Shown here: in pieces, positions 22,687 through 34,800 of the stretch | Numbering within the stretch: position 1 is the stretch's first letter | Layout of the letters: each line of letters starts with the position of its first letter | DNA from: Hygrophila difformis | Taxonomy: Eukaryota > Streptophyta > Magnoliopsida > Lamiales > Acanthaceae | NCBI GenBank assembly: GCA_030278955.1 | Contig: JAOANR010000001.1 | Span: 35,971,708 to 36,035,707 of the forward strand | DNA length: 64,000 bases | Direction: 5' to 3' | Translations under genes and position numbers: made by a program | The notes under the pieces: model-generated | What the model was told of the DNA's origin: nothing | Database searches by the model: none | The model's input: only the letters and a program-made list of their open reading frames with translations

Positions 22687-23407
22687 TATACCAACCTTCG
22701 GCTCGCGATGTACTGATCTTCAGCTCGCGATATACCAACTTGCTGGAACAATATATGAGCTTCGACAATGCTTTCATCTCGCCCTATGCCTATAAAAGAT
22801 GAGAAAAATCATAAGAACAAAGCACTTTGAAAGACATAGCATAGGAACAAAGCAAGGGAAATGATATATCAAAAGTCTAAGGCATGGAAGTGTTCTTCGG
22901 TTGTCCTTAACACCTTCAAAAAAAGATTAGAAGTCATTAAGAGATGTTTAGTACTTAATCAAGTTTATAATCATGATTATAAAAGTATGACTCATCATCC
23001 AAAACTAGTTTAAGGTTGTTTCAACTTGACTAGGTTTGTTTAAGGAAGATGTAATAGAAATCATGGTTTCTTGTCTCCCTTTCATGACCCCTTTATTTAG
23101 CGAATGTTAAGGATTCAATTCCCGGAGCTCTAGAACTCCGATTGAGGCGATTCAAAAGCCCACGCCGTCGCCTTTCCAACCAAGCTTTGAAATTGCATTT
23201 TCGGGAATGTTGAAATACAACGACATGGCCGAACAGCCGGCTGCCACGTGTGCTTCCGCTTGTTCTTCCTCAATTGAGCTTCCTTGCTTTATATAATTCT
23301 CCAAGGCATGAATGAACTTGTTGATTCTAGCTCTCGTCTTTGGTCCTTCACCGAAATAAGGTATTGCAATGTTGACCATCGCGTTGACCGTTGGGGCATC
23401 CATGTCA
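22687..23407 (-). repeat. LTR H: LTR of the G family, 3' part displaced by E
   Basis: Upper end CATCCATGTCA at 23407; closely matches G LTR 25760-26505. Its coding tail (23406-23152) reads [31 protein letters not shown] and continues to a stop at 23152, longer than in G. It keeps two 22-bp CGCGAT units at its left edge. The right flank is the 30-bp array, not a polypurine tract, so H is a 5' or solo LTR. Confidence 0.87.
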
Positions 23408-25106
23408 ACCGTTTTTCCGACAGGCCACCCGACGGGCACCGTTTTACCGACAGGCCCCCGGACCTGCACCGTTTTACCGACAGGCCACCCGACGAGCACC
23501 GTTTTAGCGACAGGCCACCCGACGGACACCGTTTTTCCGACAGGCCACCCGACGGGCACCGTTTTACCACAGGCCCCCGGACCGGCACCGTTTTAGCGAC
23601 AGGCCACCCGACGAGCATCGTTTTAGCGACAGGGCACCCGACGGGCACCGTTTTGCCGACAGGGCACCCGACGTGCACCGTTTTTCCGATAGGCCACCCG
23701 ACGGGCACCGTTTTAGCGAAAGGCCACCCGACGGGCACCGTTTTTCCTACAGGCCACCCGACGGGCACCGTTTTAGCGACAGGCCATCCGATGGGCACCG
23801 TTTTTCCGACAGGCCACCCGACGGGCACCGTTTTTCTGACAGGCCACGCGACGAGCATTGTTTTACCGACAGGCCACCCGACGGGCACGGTTTTACCGAC
23901 AAGGCCACTCGACGGGCACCGTTTTTTTCCGACAGGCCACCCGACGCGCACCGTTTTACCAACAGGCCCCCGGACCGGCACCGTTTTAGCGACAGGCCAC
24001 CCGACGGGCACCATTTTGCCGACAGACCACCCGACGGGCACCGTTTTTCCGACAGGCCACCCGACGGGCACCGTTTTAGCGACAGGCCACCCGTCGGGCA
24101 CCGTTTTACCGACAGGCCACCCGACGGGCACTGTTTTCCGACAGGCCACCCGACGGGCACAGTTTTACCGACAGGCCCCTGGACCTGCACCGTTTTACCG
24201 ACAGGCCACCCGACGAGCACCGTTTTAGCGACAGGCCACCCGACGGGCACCGTTTTTCCGACAGGCCACCCGACGGGCACCGTTTTACCGACAGGCCCCC
24301 GGACCGGCACCATTTTAGCGACAGGCCACCCGACGAGCACCGTTTTAGCGACAGGCCACCCGACGGGCACCGTATTGCCGACATGCCACCCGACGGGCAC
24401 AGTTTTTCCGACAGGCCACCCGACAGGCACCGTTTTAGAGAAAGGCCACCCGACAGGCACCTTTTTCCGACAGGCCACCCGACGGGCACCGTTTTAGCGA
24501 CATGCCACCGACGGGCACCGTTTTTCCCACAGGCCACCCGACGGGCACCGTTTTACCGACAGGCCACCCTACGCGCATCGTTTTTGCGATAGGTGACCCG
24601 ACGGGCACCGTTTTACCGACAGGCCACCTGACGGACACCGTTTTTCTGACAGGTCACCCGACGGACACCGTTTTACCGACAGGCCACCCGACGCGCATCG
24701 TTTTAGCGAAAGGCCACCCGAAGGGCACCGTTTTTCCGACAGGCCACCCGACGGGCACCGTTTTAGCGACAGGCCACCCGACGGGCACCATTTTTCCGAC
24801 AGGCCACCCGATGGGCACCGTTTTACAGACAGGCCACCCGACGGGCACCGTTTTCCGACAGGCCACCCGACGGGCACTGTTTTAGCGACAAGCCACCCGT
24901 CGGGCACCGTTTTACCGACATGCCACCCGACGGGCACCGTTTTTCCAACAGGCTAGCCGACGGGCACCGTTTTACCGACAGGCCCCCGGACCGGCACCGT
25001 TTTAGCGACAGGCAACCCGACGAGCACCGTTTTAGCGACAGGCCACCCGACGGCACCGTTTTGCCGTCAGGCCACCCGACGGGCACCGTTTTTCCGACAG
25101 ACCACC
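23408..25106. repeat. 1.7 kb tandem array, 30-bp unit
   Basis: About 56 head-to-tail units of CCACCCGACGGGCACCGTTT plus a variable 10-bp end (TACCGACAGG, TAGCGACAGG or TTCCGACAGG), with occasional CCCCCGGAC variants that reset the frame. Because 30 is a multiple of three, long frames stay open on both strands (up to 314 codons); none is credible as a gene. Bounded exactly by LTR H (23407) and LTR G (25107). Confidence 0.95.
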
Positions 25107-26505
25107 TGCCATGGATCCTTTTTATTCCGATGGAAAAAGAGAAAATAATGCGGAATTGAAAGGATAGTGGACTTAGCCTCATGACACGATCTCGATGGAA
25201 GCAACCAATGCGCCTTCTACATGGCCTCATCCACTCCAAATCGAGCAATCGACCGAGGGAACCCGAGGACGTCCATTCCTGGTCTCCACGAACAAAGCTT
25301 CTCCGTGCTTCACCCGATTTCACGCCCTCACGTAGGCTAAACGTCTCTCATTTTCTCACCCTTCACAAGTGACGAAAATTGAAAGAAAAGGAGAAGGAAT
25401 ATTTCATTCCAAATGAGAAAAATCTCAAAGTTTTACAAGTGTTCAAAAGATACAAATGAATTCAAGTGTTGGCCTATTTATAGATGGAGGGAAAGAGCAA
25501 GTGACCTATGATCACAAGTAAAGATGACCTACTAAAGTGGTAAACAAGTTACAAGGGAAGTTACACTCTTCCACTTAATGCCTTAAAAGTCAACAAAGGT
25601 GGTTACATATGACCACTTCAATGGGTAACAAGTTCCTTCCTTTGTGAGCTTCAACCTTCCAAGCAAGTTGCAAGTCATCTCAACTTCCTTCCAAGCTTTC
25701 ATCCCGCCAAGTACCAAACTTCCTCTCGCGATATACGTATCTTCTTCACGCACTGTACCGAAAGTCTTCACGCGATATACCGATATTTGGCTCGCGATGT
25801 ACTGTTCTTTGGCGCGAAATACCAACTTGCTGGAACAATATATGAGCTTCGACAATGCTTTCATCTCGCCCTATGCCTATAAAAGATGAGAAAAATCATA
25901 AGAACAAAGCACTTTGAAAGACATAGCATAGGAATAAAGCAAGGAAAATGATATATCAAAAGACTAAGGCATGGAAGTGTTCTTCGGTTGTCCTTAACAC
26001 CTTCAAAACAAGATTAGAAGTCATTAAGAGATGTTTAGTACTTAATCAAGTTTATAATCATGATTATAAAAGTGTGAATCATCATCCAAAACTAGTTTAA
26101 GGTTGATTAAACTTGACTAGGTTTGTTTAAGGAAGATGTAATAGAAATCATGGTTTCTTGTCTCCCTTTCATGACTCCTCCTTTTAGCATATGTTAAGGA
26201 TTCAACTCCCAGAGCTCTAGAACTCCGATTGAGGCGATTCAAAAGCCCACGCGATCCTTAGAACGTTGCCTTTCCAACAAAGCTTTGAAATTGCATTTTC
26301 GGGAATGTTGAAATACGACGACATCGCCGAACAGCCGGCTGCCACGTGTGCTTCCGCTTGTTCTTCCTCAATTGAGCTTCCTTGCTTTATATAATTCTCC
26401 AAGGTTTAAAAGAACTTGTTGATTCTAGCTCTCGACTTTGGTCCTTCACCGAAATAAGGTATTGCAATGTTGACCATCACGTTGACCGTCGGGGCATCCA
26501 TGTCA
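25107..26505 (-). repeat. 3' LTR of element G (1399 bp)
   Basis: TGCCATGGATCC at 25107, CATCCATGTCA at 26505. TATA (TCTATAAATA, minus) at 25484-25474. The coding tail starts at 26505 but stops at 26406, then DNA homologous to the longer H tail follows untranslated. Confidence 0.92.
25727..25833. repeat. U3 array of G, 22-bp units
   Basis: Four full units, each starting CGCGATATACC or a variant (25727, 25749, 25771, 25793), and part of a fifth. Confidence 0.83.
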
Positions 26506-28961
26506 TCCCCTCCCCCTTGCGAAGGTTGAGCCATCAACCGTTCTTGATCTTCGTCAGCCCTGTCGAAAAGAGAAAGATCAGCAACATTGAATGTAGCATT
26601 GATATTATAATCACCGGGCAACTCCAACTTATAGGCGTTGTTGTTGATTCGCTCAAGCACTTTGAAAGGTCCATCTCCTCTTGGAGATAGTTTGTCTCGT
26701 CGCTGCTTTGGAAACCTTTCCTTTCTCATATGTACCCATACCCAATCACCATGGTTTAAAACTAACTCTTTCTTCCCTCGATTAGCATACTTAGCATAAG
26801 TAGCAGCTGATTTCTTAAGACTTTCCTTGACATTCTTATGCATCTCCTTTATAGCTCTAGCACGGTCTCTGCCATTAACATTCATATGCTCATTGCGTGG
26901 CAATGGCAACAAATCAGTAGGAGTAAGAGGGTTAAAACCATAAACGACTTCAAAAGGTGACATATGAGTTGCGCTATGTATATGGCGATTATAAGCAAAC
27001 TCTATATATGGTAAACATTCATCCCAACTCTTACTATTACCATGCACAATAATGCGTAGCAAATTACCTAAGACCCGATTGACTGATTCTGTCTGACCAT
27101 CGGTTTGTGGATGATAAGATGAAGAGAATAACAGCTTGGTACCAATCTCATGCCATAATGACTTCCAAAAGTAACTCACGAACTTTGCATCGCGGTCTGA
27201 GACAATAGATTTTGGTACCCCATGTAAACGTACCACCTCTTTAAAGAAAATCTTAGCCACATGGTGAGCGTCGTTGGTCTTAGCGCACGGGATAAAGTGA
27301 GCCATTTTGGAAAACCTGTCAACCACAACAAAGATAGAATCTTTAGCGCGTGCTGTTCTAGGTAAACCAAGTACAGAATCCATACTAATATCTAGCCAAG
27401 GCCCTTCAGTTGGCGGCAATGGCTTGTACAGCCCATGCGGTTTAAGCGTAGTTTTGGCCTTGAGACATGTGATACATTTGGAAATGTATGCAGCAACATC
27501 TTTCTTCATGCTCGGCCAGTAAAATTTCTCACCAAGTATTTCCATAGTATTGTTGACACTAAAGTGTCCTATTACACTTCCTCCGTGTACTTCTTGAATA
27601 AGAAGTTCTCTTAAAGAACATTTAGGAATACACAGCTTATTACCTTGGTAAAGGTATCCTTCGAACCTGTAAAAATCCTCAAAACCATGTATTTCACATT
27701 TAATCCAAATATCTCCAAAATCTTGATCATTAGCATATAATTCCTTAATATGATCAAATCCAAGTAAATGCGTAGTAGCATAAGAAATTAAAGCAAACCT
27801 TCTTGATAGCGCGTCGGCTACAACGTTTTCCTTATCCTTTTTATACTTTATGATGTAGGGAAAAGTATCAATAAATCCAATCCATCTTGCATACCGTTTA
27901 CTCACTTGCCCTTGGCTCTTCAAGTGTTTGAGAGTTTCATGATCCGTATGGATTATGAATTCCCTTCCCATGAGATAGTGTTGCCAAGTCCGTAAGGCTC
28001 GCACAATCGCATAAAGCTCTTTATCATAGGTTGGATAATTGAGAGCAGCTCCGCCCCATTTCTCACTATGATATGCTACAGCTCTTCCATCTTGAAGTAG
28101 CACGGCTCCCATTCCTTTTCCTGAAGCGTCACATTCAAGTTCAAAAGGAATATCAAAATTAGGCAATGCAAGTATAGGTGCACTGATCAATTTAGATTTT
28201 AATAGCTCAAATGCTTCCTGATGATGTGGCTTGCATATGTACGCGACGTCCTTCTTCAGAAGTGAAGTAAGAGGCGCAGCAATGGTGCTAAAATTAGCCA
28301 CAAAACATCTAAAGAAACCACACATGCCAAGAAATCTTCTAATTTCTCCAACATTAGTAGGCGCGGTCCATTCTTGTATGGCTTTTACCTTTTCATTATC
28401 AACTTTCAAACCATCCTTGCTTACTACAAAACCAAGGAAAATAACCTCATTAGTATGAAAAATGCATTTCTTAAAGTTAGCGTAGAGTTGAGCTTCTCGA
28501 AGCTTTCCAAAAACTTGTCGCACATGCTCAACATGCTCTTCTTCAGATCTGGAATATATCAGAATATCATCAAAGTAAACAACCACAAATTTACCAATAT
28601 ATTCTCTTAAAGTATGATTCATTAATCGCATGAAGGTAGAAGGAGCATTAGTAAGACCGAATGGCATTACCAACCATTCATACAAACCAAGTTTTGTTTT
28701 GAATGCAGTTTTCCACTCGTCACCTGGTTCCATTCGAATTTGATGGTAGCCACTTCGAAGATCAATCTTGGAAAAGATGACCGCTCCATTGATCTCATCC
28801 AACATGTCGTCTAAACGAGGTATAGGGTGTCGGTATTTAATGGTGATAGCATTTACCGCCCTACAATCAACACACATTCTCCATGAGCCATCCTTTTTAG
28901 GAACAAGTAACACAGGCACCGCACAAGGTGACATCGACTCTCGAACCCATCCTTTATCCAA
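26406..28961 (-). pseudogene. pol: Element G pol (RT, RNase H, integrase), open but 5'-broken
   Basis: 851 open codons from an internal Met. Reverse transcriptase with YFDD at 129-132 of this frame, RNase H ([31 protein letters not shown]), integrase zinc finger (CITCLKAKT), a first Asp in MDSVLGL, SDRDAKF, and HPQTDGQTE. It ends in the LTR at [13 protein letters not shown] where a TAA replaces the Ile/His codons seen in H, losing about 60 residues of tail. An upstream TAA (ETKEI-stop-KQVQ, near 28980) separates it from protease, so it is treated as a pseudogene although most catalytic residues remain. Confidence 0.87.
26506..26522 (-). other. Polypurine tract of G
   Basis: Element sense CGCAAGGGGGAGGGGA before TGACATGG. 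Confidence 0.8.
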
Positions 28962-30050
28962 AAGCTCTTGGACTTGCTTTTATATTTCCTTTGTCTCTTC
29001 CGGATTCGTCCTATAGGCTGGCCTATTTGGAATTGAAGATCCTGGTGTGAAATCGATCTTATGTTCAATGCCTCTAATAGGTGTTAATCCCGCAGGTAGC
29101 TCTTCGGGATATACATCTCGATTTTCCTCAAGCATCCTAGCAAAAGAAATAGGAAAATTAGACAAAGAAGTATCATGTTCGTTAGAAGTAACGACATCTT
29201 TACAAACCATAAGAAAAATACTTCCCTGTGGAGTATGTGATAGCTCATGCTTCAACTATTTAATCGATGTAAGCATAGGTGATGATGAACTTTCGCCCTT
29301 TGCTTTAGCTTTAGCTTTAGTTTTGGCTTTGATCTTAGCCTTAAGCTTCTCTTGATCCGCTCTCACTTGCTTTAAAGACAATGATGAAATCTCGATCCTT
29401 TTTCCTTTGTGTATGAATCAGATGGTATTGAGCTTGCCATCATAGATGACTCCATGATCCGATTGCCAAGGTCGCCCAAGAAGTATATGACATGCGGTCA
29501 TAGGAATGATATCACAAAGCACGTCTTCTTCATAGGAACTTATGCATATAGGAACAAGTGCTTGTTTGGTGACTTTCATTTCTCCACCTTGATTCATCCA
29601 TTGCAAGTGATACGGTTTCGGATGTGGACTCGATTTGATTCCACATTTATCAATGACGTCCCATGACACGGCATTTGTACAACTCCCGTTGTCAACTATA
29701 ACTGCGGCCATGTGTCCCATGATTTTGCACTTTGTATGAAATAAATTTTCCCTTTGATCCTTAACACGATCCCCATCAACATTTTCCTTTAATGCACTTA
29801 AGGATCTCATAGCAACAATAGAAAGCTCGTCTTCGATTTCTCCGACGTGATCAACTTCTTGCGACGTGATCAACTTCTTGTGTAGGATCATCATCTTCAT
29901 ATTCACAATCACAATCATACTCATTCTCACCTTCCTCATTTTCCTCTTTATCAGTTTCACTATCCGAAAGGAAGGTCATACCTCCGTTGACACGGATTCT
30001 CTCCAAACCCAAATCAACGTTATGCAATTACTTGTGAGAGAAAAGAAGTT
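28962..30050 (-). pseudogene. gag-pro: Element G gag end, protease and linker, broken
   Basis: Protease segment with VDNGSCTNAVS and LLGRPW is open at 29960-29418 and ends in a stop (NTI-stop-FIHKGK). Another stop lies in SIK-stop-LKHEL near 29256. A 19-bp tandem duplication (CGACGTGATCAACTTCTTG, about 29847-29884) shifts frame in the acidic linker. Upstream, LGLERIRVNGGMTF is post-knuckle gag; no CCHC knuckle or capsid survives. Confidence 0.8.
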
Positions 30051-30515
30051 GAAGAAAAATGGGCATGGTCTCGTTTAGATATAATGATATATTAGGTTGC
30101 CAAATGACACGTGGTGTCAAATGGGGATTAAAACAAAAAAATAAAATGATAGGGAAGCTTCACCAAAACTCAAGGAAAGCTAATCTTGGAGTCACACCAA
30201 GACCTCAAACCAAGAATTTGGTTACACAATTTGAGAGCTTCAATCTCAAATTGATGATTTAGCCCAAGGAGTCACACCAAGGGTTGTGAGAATGAATCAC
30301 TCAAGCTCACGGGTTTGACAATCGAATCACACGATTATCTCCTTCAAGAATCACTCAAGAAGGGTGTTGTGGAATCACTCCAACAACTAATTTTGGTATC
30401 ACACCAAAGAGAAAGCAAGTGCTTCAAATTTTCATTCAATAATCAAAATCTTGCCTTACGATGTGAAGGGGAGGCACTATATATAGTAGCCAAAACCCTA
30501 AGGTCACATAAACCC
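30051..30515 (-). repeat. Leader and LTR scrap of another minus-strand element
   Basis: 30051-30125 resembles the conserved leader hairpin region. From about 30135 (AAAATGATAGGGAAGC) it resembles U5/R of an LTR with TATA at 30485-30478, but primer site and LTR terminus are missing and the sequence differs from LTR G. It is cut at 30516 by element I, whose candidate left target duplication is AACCC (30511-30515). Confidence 0.65.
30106..30118 (-). promoter_or_regulatory. Leader hairpin, G-scrap copy (GACAC-CAC-GUGUC)
   Basis: Same place and loop as the other hairpins, but the arms differ at positions 2 and 3 with matching changes on both sides, so all five pairs are kept. Confidence 0.6.
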
Positions 30516-31817
30516 TGCCATGGATCTCTTGGTTACTAACTTGTTTAATGAAGATTATGGAATGATTAGCGGAAGATTAAGAAGATAATGGAGGGAAGAA
30601 GATGTACTCAAATACAAAATAAAAGGGATAGGGAAGCTAAACCACAAGAAGAGACGTCGGGGAAGGCAACCAAGGTGTTTGAAACCTTGACCTCAATCCA
30701 ATCCTTCAGCTCAAGCCTTGGTTTGTGTAATCACAATGGATGCTTCGATCCAAGATGATGAATGTTTCCCAACAAACATACAAAGGTGTGTGAGAGGGGG
30801 TAGCTCTCGGTTTGATCTTTGAAGAGAAAAGGATAATTTTTCATTCAAGCAAAGATGTCTTACAAGTGTTTGGGAGGTCATATATATAGACCTCATTACA
30901 AAAGGGCAAACCTGGAATAAGAAAATACATGAAAAATGACCAAATTCGAATTGCCTAGTTCTAATTATGGTTCAATTCGAATTATATGGTTCAATTCTAA
31001 TTATGGTTCAATTCGAATTATGGTGCAATTCGAATTATATAGTTTAAATTCGAATTATGGTGCAATTCGAATTATATGGTTCAATTCGAATTATGGTGCA
31101 ATTCGAATTATGGTGCAATTCGAGTTATATGGTCCAATTCGAATTATGGTGCAATTCGAATTATATGGTCCAATTCGAATTATGGTGCAATTCGAATTAT
31201 ATGGTCCAATTCGAATTATGGTGCAATTCGAATTATATGGTTCAATTCGAATTATGGTTCAATTCGAATTATATGGTTCAATTCGAATTATGTTTCAATT
31301 CGAATTATATGGTTCAATTCGAATTATGGTGCAATTCGAATTTTCTACACTATTACAAAATATATATCCGACCAATCTCCGACTTGTCCGAAAATTATCC
31401 GGCGAGCTCCGTTTGACCTTCCGGCGATGCTCCGGTGCTCCGGCGGCTTCTCCGGTCATCTTCCGGCGACTTTCCGGCGACGGCCAATTTCCGGACAACT
31501 TTCCAGCGAGCTCCGTTTGACCTTCCGGCGATACTCCGATGCTCCGGCGGTGTCTCCGGTCGTCTTCCGGCGACTCTCCGGCGTCGGCGATGGCTTATTG
31601 CTTCAAAATTGGGGATTCCATGGTTGGAATCCCTCCGGCTTCCTCGAGCTGGATCATGATCAATGCTTTCGGATTGTGGCCTTCTTCTTTGTTGATTTCG
31701 ACTTGGAATTCCTCAGACTTGAGAAGGCTTGCGATCCGGTCAGTGAACTTCTTGGTCCGGCCCAGGGAGCACGGTCCAGCTGGGATAATTAGTGTTGCAG
31801 ATTTGGCTTCCACGCCA
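30516..31817 (-). repeat. 3' LTR of element I (1302 bp)
   Basis: TGCCATGGATC at 30516, CTTCCACGCCA at 31817. Coding tail 31817-31595, CCGG-rich block, TTCGAA array, TATA near 30889-30880. The adjacent polypurine tract is CTCAACGGGGAGGGGA, with one C inside. Confidence 0.92.
30942..31345. repeat. U3 palindrome array of I
   Basis: About 22 copies of CAATTCGAATTAT separated by GGTG, GGTT or ATGGTC. Each contains the palindrome AATTCGAATT. Same TTCGAA core as E but different spacers. Confidence 0.92.
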
Positions 31818-34800
31818 TCCCCTCCCCGTTGAGAAGGTTGAGCCATCAACCGATCAAGTTCTTCACCGTCCTCCTCGTAGAGGTTGAGATCTGCAACATT
31901 AAAGGTAGCGTTAATTCCATACTCAGGGGGCAACTCTAACCTGTAAGCATTGTCATTAATCTTTTCCAGCACTCTGAATGGACCGACTCCCCGCGGGGAA
32001 AGTTTATCACGCCGTTTCAATGGAAACCTCTCCTTGCGCATATGGAGCCAAACCCAATCCCCAGGCTTTAACAGCAACTTCTTCCGTCCTCTGTTGGCAT
32101 ATTTCGCATATGTCTCCGCGGCCTTCTTGAGGCTGTCTTGGACGTTCCGATGAAGTTCCTGTATCGCCCGAGCCCTGTCCCTGCCATTAACATTAAAATG
32201 CTCATTGCGGGGCAATGACAGCAAATCAACAGGGGTTAGTGGGTTGAAACCATAGACAGTTTCGAACGGTGACATGTTAGTGGCACTATGGACGTGTCTA
32301 TTGTATGCAAACTCGATGTAAGGCAGACACTCGTCCCAGCTCTTGTAGCTTGAAGCAGTAATAATTCGCAGCAGATTTCCCAACACTCTATTGACGGCTT
32401 CAGTCTGCCCGTCTGTTTGAGGGTGATATGCTGTGGAGAATAACAGCTTCGTGCCAATCTCATGCCACAGAGATTTCCAAAAATAGCTGACAAACTTTGT
32501 GTCTCTGTCCGACACAATCGTCTTTGGGATCCCATGGAGACGCACCACTTCCTTGAAGAATAATTTGGCAATGTGGTGGGCGTCGTTGGTCTTCGTGCAA
32601 GGAATAAAATGAGCCATCTTGCTGAAGCGATCTACCACTACAAATATTGAATCTTTGTTCCTAGCAGTTCGTGGTAGTCCCAGCACGAAGTCCATAGAAA
32701 GATCAATCCATGGTCCCTCGGGAATTGGTAGAGGCATATATAACCCGTGTGGCTTGGAAATGGACTTTGCCTTCAGACAGACGATGCACTTGGAGATCAG
32801 ATCGTCGACTTCCTTCCTCATTCCCGGCCAGTAAAATCGTTCACTTAAATTACCAAAGGTGGCAGTCCTTCCGAAATGTCCCATAAGGTCTCCGCTGTGA
32901 ACTTCTTTGATCAGCAACTCCCGAACGGATCCCTTAGGAATGTACAGCCGGTTCTCGTAATACAGAAATCCATACAGTCTTGAAAACTCCTTGAACCCGT
33001 GCTTTTCGGTTTCTGCCCAAAACTCTTTGAAGTCAGGATCAGTGGCATATCAATCCTTAATATGCTCGAAGCCAATCAGGTGTGTCGTGGCAATGGCCGC
33101 CAAGGCTGTCCTTCGGGATAAAGCATCTGCAACAATATTTTCCTTCCCCTTTTTGTACTTGAGCACATACGGGAAAGTCTCGATAAATCCGCTCCAGCGT
33201 GCATGCCTTTTCCCCAGTTGGCCCTGGTTCCGAATATGCTTGAGGGTCTCGTGGTCAGTATGAATGATGAACTCACGGCCCCGCAGATAGTGTTGCCACG
33301 TCTTTAATGCTTGAACCACAGCGTAGAGTTCTTTGTCATAAGTTGAATAATTCAACTGAGCGCCAGAGAACTTTTCGCTGTGGTATGCCACTGGCTTCCC
33401 ATTCTGTAACAAAACTGCTCCCATGCCGGTGCCCGAGGCATCGCATTCTACCTCGAACAGCAGATCAAAATCAGGTAAGGCCAATATCGGTGCGTGGGTC
33501 AGCTTGCTCTTCAGCTCCTCGAAGCTTTTCTGTTCAGGCGGCCCCCATTTGTAGACAAGTCCTTTCTTGAGCAGTGAAGTCAGGGGTGCCACAATCAGAC
33601 TGAAATTGGGGACGAATCTCCGAAAGAAACCACACAGACCCAAGAATTGTTGAACTTCATGTACGCTCGTGGGTGGTTTCCATTCCGAAATCGCCTTGAT
33701 TTTTGTCTCGTCGACCTTAAGACCACCACGTCCAACAATGTAGCCAAGGAACGAGAGTTCAGTCACATGAAAATTGCATTTCTCCTTGTTGGCATAGAGC
33801 TGAACTTCCCGCAACCTGTTTAGTACCTGTCGGACATGGGAAAGGTGATCAGACTCGCTAGAACTGTACACAAGAATATCTTCGAAATATACAACTACAA
33901 ATTTATTAATAAATGGACGAAGGGTCTCATTCATAAGCCTCATGAATGTTGAAGGCGCGTTCGTCAGTCCGAATGGCATGACTAGCCATTCATATAGTCC
34001 GAATTTCATCTTGAACGCCGTCTTCCATTCATCCCCCGGTTGCATCCGGATTTGATGATAACCACTTCGTAAGTCAATCTTGAAAAATATGCTGGCGCGA
34101 CCCAGCTCGTCAAGCATGTCGTCCAAACGGGGAATGGGGTGCCGGTACTTGATAGTAATTGCATTGACAGCACGGCAGTCGACACACATGCGCCATGTTC
34201 CGTCCTTCTTGGGAACCAATAAGACAGGCAAGACACAAGGGAAGAGGCTTTCTCGAACCCATCCCTTGTTCACCAGTTCTTGCACTTGTCTCTACACTTC
34301 TTTGGTTTCTTCCGGATTCATTTGGTATGCTGGCCGATTAGGAATTGACGCTCCGGGCACGAAATCGATTTGGTGTTCGATTCCGCGCAAAGGTGGAAGA
34401 CCAGCGGGGACTTCATCCGGGAAGTTATCAGAATTTTCCTCCAACATCCTGGAAAAGTCAATAGGAATATCAAGTGCAGCAGTGCAAGTTCTGTAAATAT
34501 CATCAACAGGTTTCGCAAAAGCAAGGAAACAGTAACCTGTTGAGGTCGGTGCGCGCAATGTTTGCTCAAAATCGGTTTGAGTCGTCAGCAGGCAATGATT
34601 GGCAGAGGTGCTCTCGATGCAAAGGGTCTTTCCTTTGTCCTTCAATTTTCGCTCCGCCTCATCCTTCTTCATGTTAGCATGCAGAATTTCTTGATCTGCT
34701 CGAACCATTTTTACAGACAGTGGTTTGACATTTATTTTCTTTTGTTTAAAAATAAAAGATAAACAATTGGCACGACCATTGTGTTTGACATCGCGATCAT

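Larger units (their letters stand above)
25107..30050 (-). mobile_element. Element G: decayed Ty3/gypsy retrotransposon, 5' end lost
   Basis: 3' LTR (25107-26505), polypurine tract, pol (26406-28961) and protease/gag remnants to about 30050. More AT-rich and more diverged than the other families. Leader and gag N-terminus are absent, and the sequence beyond belongs to a different LTR type. Left target flank CCACC lies in the 30-bp array. Confidence 0.85.

Noticed and set aside
23284..25106. Several long frames on both strands of the 30-bp array (up to 314 codons) as a repeat protein gene
   Set aside because: The period is a multiple of three, so all frames stay open without selection; variant units break and restart them, and there is no start context or conserved flank.
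23408..25106. CRISPR-like array
   Set aside because: Units are contiguous with no unique spacers, and the context is a plant retrotransposon nest.
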